The position numbers and the translations under genes are program-made. Positions 29,145 through 37,763 of a stretch of DNA of 64,000 nucleotides are shown one piece after another. A model generated the notes under the pieces. That model made no database searches and had not been told where the DNA came from. It was given only the letters and a program-made list of their open reading frames with translations. Numbering within the stretch: position 1 is the stretch's first letter; each line of letters starts with the position of its first letter. The DNA is from Alphaproteobacteria bacterium (lineage in GTDB: Bacteria > Pseudomonadota > Alphaproteobacteria > Sphingomonadales > Sphingomonadaceae), in contig JAUIFP010000003.1 in NCBI GenBank assembly GCA_030430365.1, positions 29,711-93,710 on the forward strand. The letters run 5' to 3'.

Positions 29145-29906
29145 CTAGCTCAAATCTTCTCCGGCGCTCCGATCGCCATCAGGCCACCTAAAATCAATTC
29201 TGCGTTCTCCTGTTCCCAATCCGTCGGAGTCGAAGCTGCGCTCGATTATTGTGTCCCTGAGGTCACGAGTAATGGCCACGATCGTGCTGCACCGCGTGCC
29301 ATAGAGGGCACCTCGAATGAATACCGGAGCATAGTTGGGTGCTGGAACATGCGGCGGGGTCGATTCGAGCGGTCTGGGCGTCTCTGCACGAAGTGCAGCG
29401 AACAGTTTTGAGAAGTCGGATTGGCCACGCCGCAACCATTCATCGAGTGCTGCGCCCAGTTGCTGCGTCTTGGGCCATGGTTCGCCAAAGGGACCGTTCG
29501 AAATGCCGTGGAGCCCGGCAGACAGGGGCATAGTGATGGGACGAGGAAAATTGGTCACGAACTGCGCGCCGTTTGCGTCCGCACAGAAAAGGTTGAATGC
29601 ATTCATTTTGTCGATTTGCGTTTCCGGCCTTCCCGACAGGAATCCAGTCACAAGCTCACCGCGCGAGGCACGGTCGGGCCGGTGTCCTTCGGAATCCCGG
29701 AAATTGGTTAGCAAAGCAAAGCGGCCTGCTTCCGACACTCCGAGCCAGGTGCCACCTGCGCGAAGGTCACGGCCTGCTATGATGCTGCTTCCATCTTGCC
29801 AAAGAGCGAGAGGTGAAGAGGGACGTGCATGAAACTCGTCGCGATTGCCGATTGCAACCAAGAGCCAATCGGGATGGGCATCCCATGCAATCGCGGCAAC
29901 ACACAT
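29145..29906 (-). CDS. NRDE (TANGO2-like) family protein
   Basis: 253 residues beginning MCVAAIAW, with the family's namesake motif Asn21-Arg-Asp-Glu24 (VAIGNRDEFHARPSSPL). ALLTNFRD and a late HGISNGPF-type segment (LHGISNGPFGEPWPK) also fit. The family is widespread and related by fold to N-terminal nucleophile hydrolases through Cys2; members are linked to heme trafficking in animals, but the bacterial role is not settled. It is transcribed toward the integrase. Both ends are flanked by copies of a small hairpin repeat. Confidence 0.87.
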   Translation of the reverse strand: MCVAAIAWDAHPDWLLVAIGNRDEFHARPSSPLALWQDGSSIIAGRDLRAGGTWLGVSEAGRFALLTNFRDSEGHRPDRASRGELVTGFLSGRPETQIDKMNAFNLFCADANGAQFVTNFPRPITMPLSAGLHGISNGPFGEPWPKTQQLGAALDEWLRRGQSDFSKLFAALRAETPRPLESTPPHVPAPNYAPVFIRGALYGTRCSTIVAITRDLRDTIIERSFDSDGLGTGERRIDFRWPDGDRSAGEDLS

Positions 29907-30010
29907 CTCGCAAGTCCTCAGACATTCGGCTTCGAACCGTCATTCGGCACGTTAGTCTATCGAATCAAGCGAACTAACCTCTACAGGCTTCTTGCAGGCG
30001 CTCTCGCGAA

Positions 30011-30027
30011 TGTCCGCAATGGGCCGG
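30011..30027. repeat. Second copy of dispersed repeat
   Basis: TGTCCGCAATGGGCCGG is identical to 29112-29128. It lies in the 289-base gap between the NRDE gene and the LysR gene, which otherwise shows no supported feature. Confidence 0.5.
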
Positions 30028-30195
30028 TAGTTGACTGTCTGATTTTGCATAGTCCAATTGTGAATGCCGCCGGACAGCTTTCGATCCAAGAGCGGACGCT
30101 GTGCTCAGCGCGCCTGGTCTCGGTTCGCTTCTTAGTCTCTTCGTACACGATAGCCGCCGCCTTGCAGAAAGATCGCTTCGAGCGTGGGCGAAGCG

Positions 30196-31119
30196 TCAGA
30201 CTTGCTGCCAGACGGCACTTTCGGCTCGATCGGCAAACTGCCTGATCCGGCCGCGCAACCAGCTTAGCCCCGCATCGTTCGAACGTGCGACATGGAACTG
30301 CATCATCTCGCGCATGTTCGGTAGGGCGATAGGGGGCACGGCTGTCGTCAAATCCAAGCTTGCTGCTGTAACATGGGCCAGCCTCTCGTGCATGACCGAC
30401 AGCCTGTTTGTACCGGCCAGCAGCCATGGGACCTGGATGAATGAGGGCGCTGTCAGTTCGATCCGGCGATCCGGCATGAGCTGGAATAGGACCCTCTCTA
30501 TATAGCTGTCCTCATTCGAGACACGCACACTGATATGTCCGGCACTCGCATAGGCTTCCCTGGTGAGCGAGCCGGCAAGGAGCGGATTTTTCGCCGCGCC
30601 GACGACCACGAACCGCTCCTCGAATAGCAGTTCGCGGGGGTGGTCGCCCTCCAGGAACTCGTCGGGAGTGATGATAAGGTCGATATCGCCGGCCTCAAGA
30701 CGACTGGCACTCATGGTACCGGGAAGCGAGAGGTCGAGCCGGACTCCAGGGGCCTCTTCCTGCAGCGACACGATGAGGGGCGCGAGCAGGACCGTGGTTA
30801 TATAGTCGGAAGCATTGACCCTGAAACGGCGCCTCGAACGCGCCGGATCGAAACGCGTGCTGGTGGCGATCAAGCCTTTCAGCCGTGCCAGCGCTTCGCT
30901 GACTTCAGGCGCGAGAGTGAGGGCATGCTGGGTGGGGATCATCTTCTTGCCGTGCTGCACCAGCAGGTCATCCTGGAGGCTTTCGCGTAGGCGCTTGAGC
31001 GATGCGCTCATAGCGGACTGGGTGACGTTGAGCCGCGCTGCCGCCCGGGTGACGCTGCGTTCGTCCAACAAGGCTTCGAAAGCGACGAGCAGGTTGAGAT
31101 CGAAATTGTCGAGCCGCAT
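30196..31119 (-). CDS. LysR-family regulator of the aromatic cluster
   Basis: 307 residues. The N-terminal winged HTH is FDLNLLVAFEALLDERSVTRAAARLNVTQSAMSASLKRLRESL (residues 6-48), of the NodD/NahR/LinR branch. The effector domain follows, with VRLDLSLPGTMSASRLEAGDIDLIITP, close in form to regulators of aromatic or chlorinated-ring pathways. It is divergent from the TonB receptor; the 119-base spacer holds an inverted repeat (ATCAT-TT-ATGAT, 31131-31142) suited to a LysR site. It is probably the activator of the operon to its right, with ligand binding as co-inducer. Confidence 0.88.
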   Translation of the reverse strand: MRLDNFDLNLLVAFEALLDERSVTRAAARLNVTQSAMSASLKRLRESLQDDLLVQHGKKMIPTQHALTLAPEVSEALARLKGLIATSTRFDPARSRRRFRVNASDYITTVLLAPLIVSLQEEAPGVRLDLSLPGTMSASRLEAGDIDLIITPDEFLEGDHPRELLFEERFVVVGAAKNPLLAGSLTREAYASAGHISVRVSNEDSYIERVLFQLMPDRRIELTAPSFIQVPWLLAGTNRLSVMHERLAHVTAASLDLTTAVPPIALPNMREMMQFHVARSNDAGLSWLRGRIRQFADRAESAVWQQV

Positions 31120-31130
31120 TTACCATCAAT

Positions 31131-31142
31131 ATCATTTATGAT
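31131..31142. promoter_or_regulatory. Candidate LysR operator
   Basis: Inverted repeat ATCAT-TT-ATGAT, starting 12 bases upstream of the LysR start codon and about 97 bases before the TonB gene start. LysR proteins bind interrupted dyads of this size in divergent promoters. Supported by form and position only. Confidence 0.35.
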
Positions 31143-31238
31143 GTTCGAGAAAAACAAAAAATTGGACTGATATAACGATGCATGTGAAGGTCTCTGCACT
31201 TATCCGCGGAAACAGCGGAGCGTTTGGGAGATTCTTCG

Positions 31239-33719
31239 ATGCACAAGTTTCTTGTCGCCAGTTCGGCGCTAGCGATCGCCTTTTCGGCACAGCCTGCGCT
31301 TGCACAGGACGAACAGGATGACGATTCTGCCCTGCTGCAGGGCCTCGACGTCATTACCGTTACCGCGCAGCGCCGCGAAGAAACTCTGCAGGATGCCGCG
31401 ATCCCCATCAACGCGGCGACCGGTGACCAATTGGAATCTGCCGGTGTAGTGGATGCAACCGCGCTTAATCGTGTGGCACCGGCGCTTTACGTTGTGAACG
31501 GAGGCGGAGCCAATCCGGGCTATTTCGTGCGCGGCGTCGGCAATTTCACCAACAACGGCTACACCAACCCGGCAATCGCATTTAACATCGATGGGGTCTA
31601 TATCGGGCGACCTTCGTCGACGATCGCTTCGTTCCTGGATCTCAACCGCGTCGAGGTTCTAAAGGGGCCTCAGGGCACCCTTTACGGTCGCAATGCGACC
31701 GGCGGCGCCGTCAATGTGATCCCCAACGCGCCGGAACTGGGCGTGTTCGGCGGCGAGATCAGCGGGCAATACGGCAACTACGACACCTACCAGCTGACTG
31801 GCGTGGTCAATGCGCCCATGGGCGAGCGCGTGGCGATGCGTTTGGCCGGCACGGTGAGTGGCCGCGACGGCTATTATTCAGACGGGACTGGCGATGCCGA
31901 GGACTTGGCACTCCGCGGACAGATCCGGTTGAAGGTCAACGAAGCGCTCGATATTCGGCTGTCGGCCGACTACTCGACGCAGAAGGGCGTGGGGCCGGGC
32001 CTGAACATCGACGGGGCCTATGTCTTCACCCCGTTCAGCCCCAATGCCACCATCCCCAACTGGTCCTTCGTCGCCGCACCGGCGCAAGTTTCGGAGCCGT
32101 TCACCGGCTTGCACGCCCCGCAGGCGCAGGCTTTCATTACCAATACGGCCACAGCCGCGCCGTTGTTTTCGCCGCTGACCGACTATGCCTATCCATTCCG
32201 CGACGACGAGTTCTGGGGTGTCAATGCCGAGATCAATCTGGACCTTGGCGATATCGATCTGGTGGTAATCCCCGCCTACCGCGAATCCAGGCTCGACAAC
32301 CAGTTCAACGGCCCGCCGTTCAAGGGGGCGGTGCAGCAGGACTTGGCCGAACAGTTCAGCGTGGAAGCGCGCCTTTCCGGAAATGCAGGACCGGTAGACT
32401 GGCTGCTGGGCGCCTACTATTTCGATGAGTCGGTTTCAGGCGTAAACTCTTACAACCAGTTTTCGACCGTCTCGTTCAACCGCTTCAGCAGCGACACCGA
32501 ATCGACCGCCGTGTTCGGCCGGTTGACGTTCAACGTGTCCGACGATTTCCGTCTTGTCGGCGGCCTGCGTTATACGGACGAGAGCCGTTCGATCGATGCC
32601 CGCGTGGATTCGCTCGCCGGCGTGTGCTTGATTGAGCCAGTTGCCGGCCCGCCAAGCTGCCCACAGGTGCCCACAATCCCTGTCGGCCTGACACTGGTCG
32701 ATTCTCTTAGCCAGTTGGACCCGGCGTTGTTCCCAGCCGGATCGCCGCTCAACGCCGATCCCATCGTGGGCGCGTTTCCTTACGGCCCGTTCGGCATGAT
32801 GGGCCCCCAGGCGCTGCTGATCGTCACGCCGACCGATATCGTGCGCTCTTCGGGTGACGAAGAGGTCACTTACCGAATCGCAGCCGAATATGATGCGACG
32901 CCAGACAACCTGCTCTACGCCAGTTTTGAAACCGGCTTTCGCGCGGGTGGCTTCAACATCACCTTCGGTCAGGAGGAATACGATCCCGAATATATCGATG
33001 CCTGGACCATCGGATCGAAGAACAGCTTCTTGGACAATCGTCTGCAGCTGAACCTCGAACTGTTCTACTGGGAATACAGCGGACAGCAGTTAGCCGCGCT
33101 TGGCGTCGACGGGCGCGGCAATAATTCCTTCTACACCCGCAATGTCGGCGAATCCTCGATCACCGGCGCGGAAGTGGATTTTCAGTTCCTTGCGACCCCC
33201 ACCACGCTGCTGCGCGGCGCGGTGCAGTATCTTGACGCAACCTATGATTCATTCGCGTACAACCAGGTCGACCTGTCCGATCCCACCGATCCGCCCAACT
33301 TCCTGACGCCAGTTACTGGCTGCGATGCGACGCAGATACTTGGTCCGACCCGGTCATTCGACATCGACTGTTCAGGCAAGCCGGCACTCAACGCACCCGA
33401 ATGGACGGCGAATTTCGGCATCCAGCAGATCGTTCCGATCGGCGACCTGGAACTGGTCGGGACTTTCGACGGCCGCTACCGCAGCGACCGCGTGGTGGGT
33501 TTCAGTTATCTGCCGACCAGCAACAGCGGCGATGACCTGACGCTCGATGCGTCGCTGACCCTGCGGCCGACGACCGAGCAGTGGACGATCACCGCCTTCG
33601 TCCGCAACCTCACCGACGAGGCCATGCCCACGCTGCGGCAGGTCGGTGCGGGCAATGTGGCTGGCACTGTATACGAACCGCCGCGCACCTATGGCGTGCG
33701 CATAGGGTACGAGTTCTGA
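31239..33719 (+). CDS. TonB-dependent outer-membrane receptor (module 2)
   Basis: 826 residues from the ATG at 31239, which follows GGGAG by 8 bases. Signal peptide FLVASSALAIAFSAQPALAQ; plug domain with VITVTAQRREETLQDAAIPINAATGDQL and VEVLKGPQGTLYGRNATGGAVNV; barrel ending in the aromatic Phe of GVRIGYEF. Plug and barrel are of the Sphingomonas aromatic/lipid receptor type. The next gene, a secreted hydrolase, begins two bases after the stop, so the pair are coupled and may act in sequence in the periplasm. Confidence 0.92.
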   Translation: MHKFLVASSALAIAFSAQPALAQDEQDDDSALLQGLDVITVTAQRREETLQDAAIPINAATGDQLESAGVVDATALNRVAPALYVVNGGGANPGYFVRGVGNFTNNGYTNPAIAFNIDGVYIGRPSSTIASFLDLNRVEVLKGPQGTLYGRNATGGAVNVIPNAPELGVFGGEISGQYGNYDTYQLTGVVNAPMGERVAMRLAGTVSGRDGYYSDGTGDAEDLALRGQIRLKVNEALDIRLSADYSTQKGVGPGLNIDGAYVFTPFSPNATIPNWSFVAAPAQVSEPFTGLHAPQAQAFITNTATAAPLFSPLTDYAYPFRDDEFWGVNAEINLDLGDIDLVVIPAYRESRLDNQFNGPPFKGAVQQDLAEQFSVEARLSGNAGPVDWLLGAYYFDESVSGVNSYNQFSTVSFNRFSSDTESTAVFGRLTFNVSDDFRLVGGLRYTDESRSIDARVDSLAGVCLIEPVAGPPSCPQVPTIPVGLTLVDSLSQLDPALFPAGSPLNADPIVGAFPYGPFGMMGPQALLIVTPTDIVRSSGDEEVTYRIAAEYDATPDNLLYASFETGFRAGGFNITFGQEEYDPEYIDAWTIGSKNSFLDNRLQLNLELFYWEYSGQQLAALGVDGRGNNSFYTRNVGESSITGAEVDFQFLATPTTLLRGAVQYLDATYDSFAYNQVDLSDPTDPPNFLTPVTGCDATQILGPTRSFDIDCSGKPALNAPEWTANFGIQQIVPIGDLELVGTFDGRYRSDRVVGFSYLPTSNSGDDLTLDASLTLRPTTEQWTITAFVRNLTDEAMPTLRQVGAGNVAGTVYEPPRTYGVRIGYEF

Positions 33720-33721
33720 CG

Positions 33722-34699
33722 ATGAAGCGATCGGCAACTCTTGCTGCAGCGCTTGCGACTGCCTTGCTGGCTGCCGCCCCGGCTGCAGCGCAGGAGGCGG
33801 CCGAGGAGATGGGGATCTGGACCACGCTCGGCACCAGTGCCGGGCCGGTGACCAGCCCCACCCGGTCGCAACCAGCAAACCTGCTTCGTTTCGGCGGGCA
33901 GGACTACCTTATCGACGTGGGTGACGGCACGGCAGGCCAGATTTCGCGGGCGCGCGTGCAGACGAAGATGATCGATGCGATCTTCATCTCGCACCTGCAT
34001 TTCGATCACACCGGCGGGCTTGCTGCTGTCCTCGGTCTTCGCTTTCAGACGAACGGTACCGATCCGCTGACGATCTATGGACCTCCGGGCACGCAGGAAC
34101 TGGTCGATGGCGTGCTGGCCTCGATGGTGCCGGGTGCAACCGCGAACTACGGGGTCGCGGGCGCGCCGCCTGCTGATCATCGTGCCGGAATCACGGTGGT
34201 GGAACTGCGCGATGGAGAGAGAGTGGAAGTCGACGGGATGGAGGTGTCGGTAGTCAACAACACCCACTACAGCTTCCCCTCAGGCAGCGATCTTGCCGCG
34301 CGTTTCCAGTCCCTGTCCTTCCGGTTCGACCTGCCCGGTCGTTCGATCGTCTACTCTGGCGATACAGGGCCAAGCGACGCACTCGAAAGGCTTGCCCGGG
34401 GCGCGGACGTGTTGGTGGTGGAGATGATGGATATCCCGCTCACCATCGACAGGATGGTGGCGGCGAACCCCGGCATGCCGGAGGCGGTCTCGCGAGCCAT
34501 GCGATCTCACCTTGCCGATCACCACCTCTCGCCAACACAGGTTGGCGAACTGGCGACCACTGCCGGGGTCGGCTCTGTCGTGGTGACGCACTTTTCGGGC
34601 TGGGAGGTGAACGAGCCAGGCCACATGCAATACCTCCAGGACATTGCCGCAGCCTACGACGGGCTCTTCTTGATTGCCGACGATATGGATAGCTTCTGA
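33722..34699 (+). CDS. Secreted metallo-beta-lactamase-fold hydrolase
   Basis: 325 residues. Signal peptide TLAAALATALLAAAPAAAQ directs it to the periplasm. The metal motif is HLHFDH at 91-96, with later ligands in NNTHYSF, SGDTGPS and the final VVTHFSGW. The fold branch resembles RNase Z-like and arylsulfatase/lactone hydrolases of the MBL superfamily, but a signal peptide argues against tRNA processing. Placed between an outer-membrane receptor and cytoplasmic ring-attacking enzymes, it may open an ester, lactone or sulfate of the imported compound. The substrate is unknown. Confidence 0.83.
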   Translation: MKRSATLAAALATALLAAAPAAAQEAAEEMGIWTTLGTSAGPVTSPTRSQPANLLRFGGQDYLIDVGDGTAGQISRARVQTKMIDAIFISHLHFDHTGGLAAVLGLRFQTNGTDPLTIYGPPGTQELVDGVLASMVPGATANYGVAGAPPADHRAGITVVELRDGERVEVDGMEVSVVNNTHYSFPSGSDLAARFQSLSFRFDLPGRSIVYSGDTGPSDALERLARGADVLVVEMMDIPLTIDRMVAANPGMPEAVSRAMRSHLADHHLSPTQVGELATTAGVGSVVVTHFSGWEVNEPGHMQYLQDIAAAYDGLFLIADDMDSF

Positions 34700-34702
34700 A
34701 CC

Positions 34703-35821
34703 ATGAAAAACCTCAAGATCCTTATCATCGGTGGCGGCATCGGCGGCCTCACCTCTGCCATCGCGCTGCGGCGTGGCGGGCACGACGTCACCGTGATCGA
34801 GAAAGACCCGGAATGGTCGGTCTACGGCGTGGGCATAATCCAGCAGGCGAATGTCATCCGTGCGATGGCGGAGTTAGACCTGGTGGACGATTACATGGCT
34901 GCAGGTGTCCCTTTCAACAAGGTCGCGATCCACGCGCCCGACGGCACCATGGTGGCCGAGGTCCCGATGCCGCGACTGGTGGAAGGGTATCCCGCCAGCA
35001 TGGGTATCGGCCGACCTGCTCTGCACAAGATCCTGGGTGATCGCACGATTGCCAGCGGGGCAGACGTAAGGCTTGGCGTGACTGCCAGTAATATCGATGA
35101 CCGTGGGGACTGCGTCTCCGTTTCCTTCTCCGACGGCGACGAAGGTGTGTTCGATATCGTGATCGGTGCGGACGGCGTTTATTCCGACACACGCGCGGTG
35201 ATCATGCCCGAAGATGCCGGTCCCGAGTTCACGGGCCAATCCGTCTGGCGCTACAACTTCTCGCGCCCGGCAGACCTTGATGCGCTGCACGTCTACAACG
35301 GCCCGATCGGGGCTGGCCTGGTGCCAATCAATGAAGATCTGATGTATCTTTATCTCACAACGCCCGAGCCCGATAATCCGCGCTACGAGAAGGACTGCCT
35401 GGCAGAAAACATGTGCGAGAAAATGCGCAGTCACTCGGCGCAGGCCATCCGCGAGATGGCCGATGACATCACCGACAACGAAGGCGTCGTCTATCGTCCG
35501 CTGGAAGGCATGATGCTTCGCGGGGACTGGCATTCGGGCCGCGTGGTGCTGCTGGGCGATGCCGTCCATGCGACCACCCCTCATTTGGGGCAGGGGGCAG
35601 GTCTCGCCATCGAAGACAGCATCGTGCTGGCCGACGAACTAGGCAAACACGACACGCTCGAAGCTGCCTTCAAGGCCTTCCGCGACCGCCGCTTTGAACG
35701 GTGCCGTTACATTGTCGACAAGTCGCTGGAGATCTGCCGCGGACAGCTCGGCAAAGGACCTCCGGTCGACAATGCCGAGGCGACCGCCGACATGTTCAAG
35801 CTGGTGGCTCAGCCGATCTGA
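34703..35821 (+). CDS. FAD-dependent aromatic hydroxylase
   Basis: 372 residues of the class A flavoprotein monooxygenases. FAD-binding GGGIGGLTSAIALRRGG is at 10-26; the DG motif is in VIGADGVYSDTR; the GD motif is VVLLGDAVHATTPHLGQGAGLAIEDS near 275-300. Relatives include salicylate, 3-hydroxybenzoate and 6-hydroxynicotinate hydroxylases, which use NAD(P)H and O2 to hydroxylate, sometimes with loss of a carboxylate. This gives the diol needed by the ring-cleavage dioxygenase encoded two genes on. It starts 3 bases after the MBL gene; the Rieske gene follows after 10 bases. Confidence 0.88.
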   Translation: MKNLKILIIGGGIGGLTSAIALRRGGHDVTVIEKDPEWSVYGVGIIQQANVIRAMAELDLVDDYMAAGVPFNKVAIHAPDGTMVAEVPMPRLVEGYPASMGIGRPALHKILGDRTIASGADVRLGVTASNIDDRGDCVSVSFSDGDEGVFDIVIGADGVYSDTRAVIMPEDAGPEFTGQSVWRYNFSRPADLDALHVYNGPIGAGLVPINEDLMYLYLTTPEPDNPRYEKDCLAENMCEKMRSHSAQAIREMADDITDNEGVVYRPLEGMMLRGDWHSGRVVLLGDAVHATTPHLGQGAGLAIEDSIVLADELGKHDTLEAAFKAFRDRRFERCRYIVDKSLEICRGQLGKGPPVDNAEATADMFKLVAQPI

Positions 35822-35831
35822 GGGGAGAGCG

Positions 35832-36860
35832 ATGACGCAGACCAAACTCTTTCTCGAAAATGCCTGGTATATGGCTGCATGGAACCACGAGCTCGGCGAG
35901 GACCTGCTGCGCCGCCGCCTGCTGGACGAACCTGTGCTACTGATGCGCAAGGAAGACGGCACCGCTGTCGCCATGGTCGACCGCTGTCCGCACCGTTTCG
36001 CCCCGCTGTCTCAAGGGGAGCGTCAAGGTGATTGCATCACGTGCCCCTATCACGGGCTGACTTTCGATACGTCGGGCAAGTGCGTGCGTAATCCGTTCTC
36101 GGACAAAATCCCCGCGGGCGCTTCGCTACAAACCTTCCCCGTTGCCGAACGCGATCACATCGTCTGGTTCTGGCCCGGCGATCCGGACAAAGCGGACGAA
36201 AGCCTGATCCCGGATTTTTCTGCCATCGTGATCGACGGTCACGTACCGATCACCGGCCTGATGCCGATGGATGCCAACTATGAGTACGGCACCGACAACC
36301 TCATGGACCTCAGTCATATCGAGTTCGTGCACAAGGGCACCTTCGCTGGGCGCGGGGTGATCTTTGCCGGTGAGCATGAATTGAAGGCTGAGGGCGAACG
36401 GCTGCATTCCAACTGGTGGATGCCAGGCATCCCCGCACCCGCACACACATTCGGGATATACGATCCCGAGATGATCACAGATCACTGGCTGGACATGCGC
36501 TGGGATGCCCCTGCCAGCATGTACCTGCAGGTGGGCGCCTGCCCCGCAGGCGGTGACCGCGAGGGAGGCGTGATCGCCCACCAGGCGCATATTCTCACGC
36601 CTGAAACCGAGAATACGACGCACTATTTCTGGGCGACCACCCGGCAGGGACCGCCCAGCGAACAGGGCGATGCAATGCTGGCGGGGCTCATGGGACAAGC
36701 TTTTGCCGAGGAGGACAAGCCCATCATCGAGGCTGCCTATGAAAATCTCGATGGTGCCGATTTCTGGGACCGCAAGCCGATTTCGCTCGGCATCGATACG
36801 GGCGGCACCCGCGCTCGCCGCATGATCGAAAGACTAAAGAAGGAAGAGGCATCGCAATGA
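35832..36860 (+). CDS. Rieske non-heme iron oxygenase, VanA-like (module 2)
   Basis: 342 residues from the ATG at 35832 preceded by GGGGAGAG. Rieske ligands are Cys52, His54 (CPHRFAPL), Cys71 and His74 (CPYHG). The catalytic iron site is NLMDLSHIEFVH with His162 and His167 and bridging Asp159. Similar in plan to the oxygenase at 18453 but clearly divergent. Probable role is O-demethylation or hydroxylation of an aromatic ring substituent. No reductase or ferredoxin gene is present in the operon, so it must use one from elsewhere. Its stop overlaps the dioxygenase start as ATGA. Confidence 0.88.
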   Translation: MTQTKLFLENAWYMAAWNHELGEDLLRRRLLDEPVLLMRKEDGTAVAMVDRCPHRFAPLSQGERQGDCITCPYHGLTFDTSGKCVRNPFSDKIPAGASLQTFPVAERDHIVWFWPGDPDKADESLIPDFSAIVIDGHVPITGLMPMDANYEYGTDNLMDLSHIEFVHKGTFAGRGVIFAGEHELKAEGERLHSNWWMPGIPAPAHTFGIYDPEMITDHWLDMRWDAPASMYLQVGACPAGGDREGGVIAHQAHILTPETENTTHYFWATTRQGPPSEQGDAMLAGLMGQAFAEEDKPIIEAAYENLDGADFWDRKPISLGIDTGGTRARRMIERLKKEEASQ

Positions 36861-37759
36861 GCCGCGTCACGGAAATTCGCTATGTCGGTTACGGCGTCGA
36901 GGACTTCGACACCGAGCGAAAGTTTTATGCCGACGACTGGGGCCTTGTCGAAGTGGATGCCACCGACGACACCGCCTGGTTCAAGACCCACGGCCATGAC
37001 GAGCACCATGTGGTGCGCCTGCACAAGCGTGAGAGCAACTGTGTGGAAGTGATCGCGCTGGCGGCCGACAGCCGCGAGGATGTCGATGCGCTGCACAGCA
37101 AGGTGGCCGAGGCGGGATGCAAGATCATTCACGAACCGCGCGACATCGATGGGCCGGGCGGCGGCTACGGCTTCCGCTTCTTCTCCGCCGATGGGCTGCC
37201 GTTCGAGATTTCCGCCGACGTGGCACGTAGCGACAAGCGAGCGATGGAACGTTGGGAGGGCATGCCGGTTAAGATCAGCCACATCGTGCTGCATTCGCCC
37301 GACCATCAAGCGATGGTGAAGTTCTTCACCGACGTGCTGGGCTTCAAGGTGTCCGACTGGCTGGGCGACTTCATGTGCTTCCTTCGCTGCAACGAAGCGC
37401 ACCATCGCCTCGCGATCCTGCCGGGGCCGCCGTGTCTCAACCACGTCGCCTACGACATGCTGGGCGTGGACGACATGATGCGCGGGGCCAGCCGCCTCAG
37501 GAAGCGCGGCACCGACATGCGCTGGGGACCGGGCCGTCACACGGCGGGCAACAACACCTTCAGCTACTTCACCACGCCCGGTGGGTTCGCAGTCGAATAC
37601 ACCTCGGAACTGGAGGAAGTGGATTTCGAGACGCACGAGCCCAAAGTGCACGAGCCTTCACCAATGGTGATGGACCAGTGGGGCATTGGCGTCGGCGGCC
37701 CGCAAACGATGCCGCATCCCGAGCCCGATCCCTGCCTTTTCCAGCCAGCGGAGGTCTGA
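36857..37759 (+). CDS. Extradiol ring-cleavage dioxygenase, VOC superfamily
   Basis: 300 residues with two VOC halves (residues 5-125 and 138-255). The C-terminal half has the type I extradiol iron ligands: His142 (KISHIVLH), His196 (CLNHVAYDM) and Glu247 (FAVEYTSE). Catechols or related diols would be opened next to the hydroxyl pair, giving a coloured semialdehyde or keto acid. The tail after 260 is unusual and Pro/His-rich. It lies directly before a carbon-carbon hydrolase-like gene, which matches a meta-cleavage pathway order. Confidence 0.88.
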   Translation: MSRVTEIRYVGYGVEDFDTERKFYADDWGLVEVDATDDTAWFKTHGHDEHHVVRLHKRESNCVEVIALAADSREDVDALHSKVAEAGCKIIHEPRDIDGPGGGYGFRFFSADGLPFEISADVARSDKRAMERWEGMPVKISHIVLHSPDHQAMVKFFTDVLGFKVSDWLGDFMCFLRCNEAHHRLAILPGPPCLNHVAYDMLGVDDMMRGASRLRKRGTDMRWGPGRHTAGNNTFSYFTTPGGFAVEYTSELEEVDFETHEPKVHEPSPMVMDQWGIGVGGPQTMPHPEPDPCLFQPAEV

Positions 37760-37763
37760 ACGC

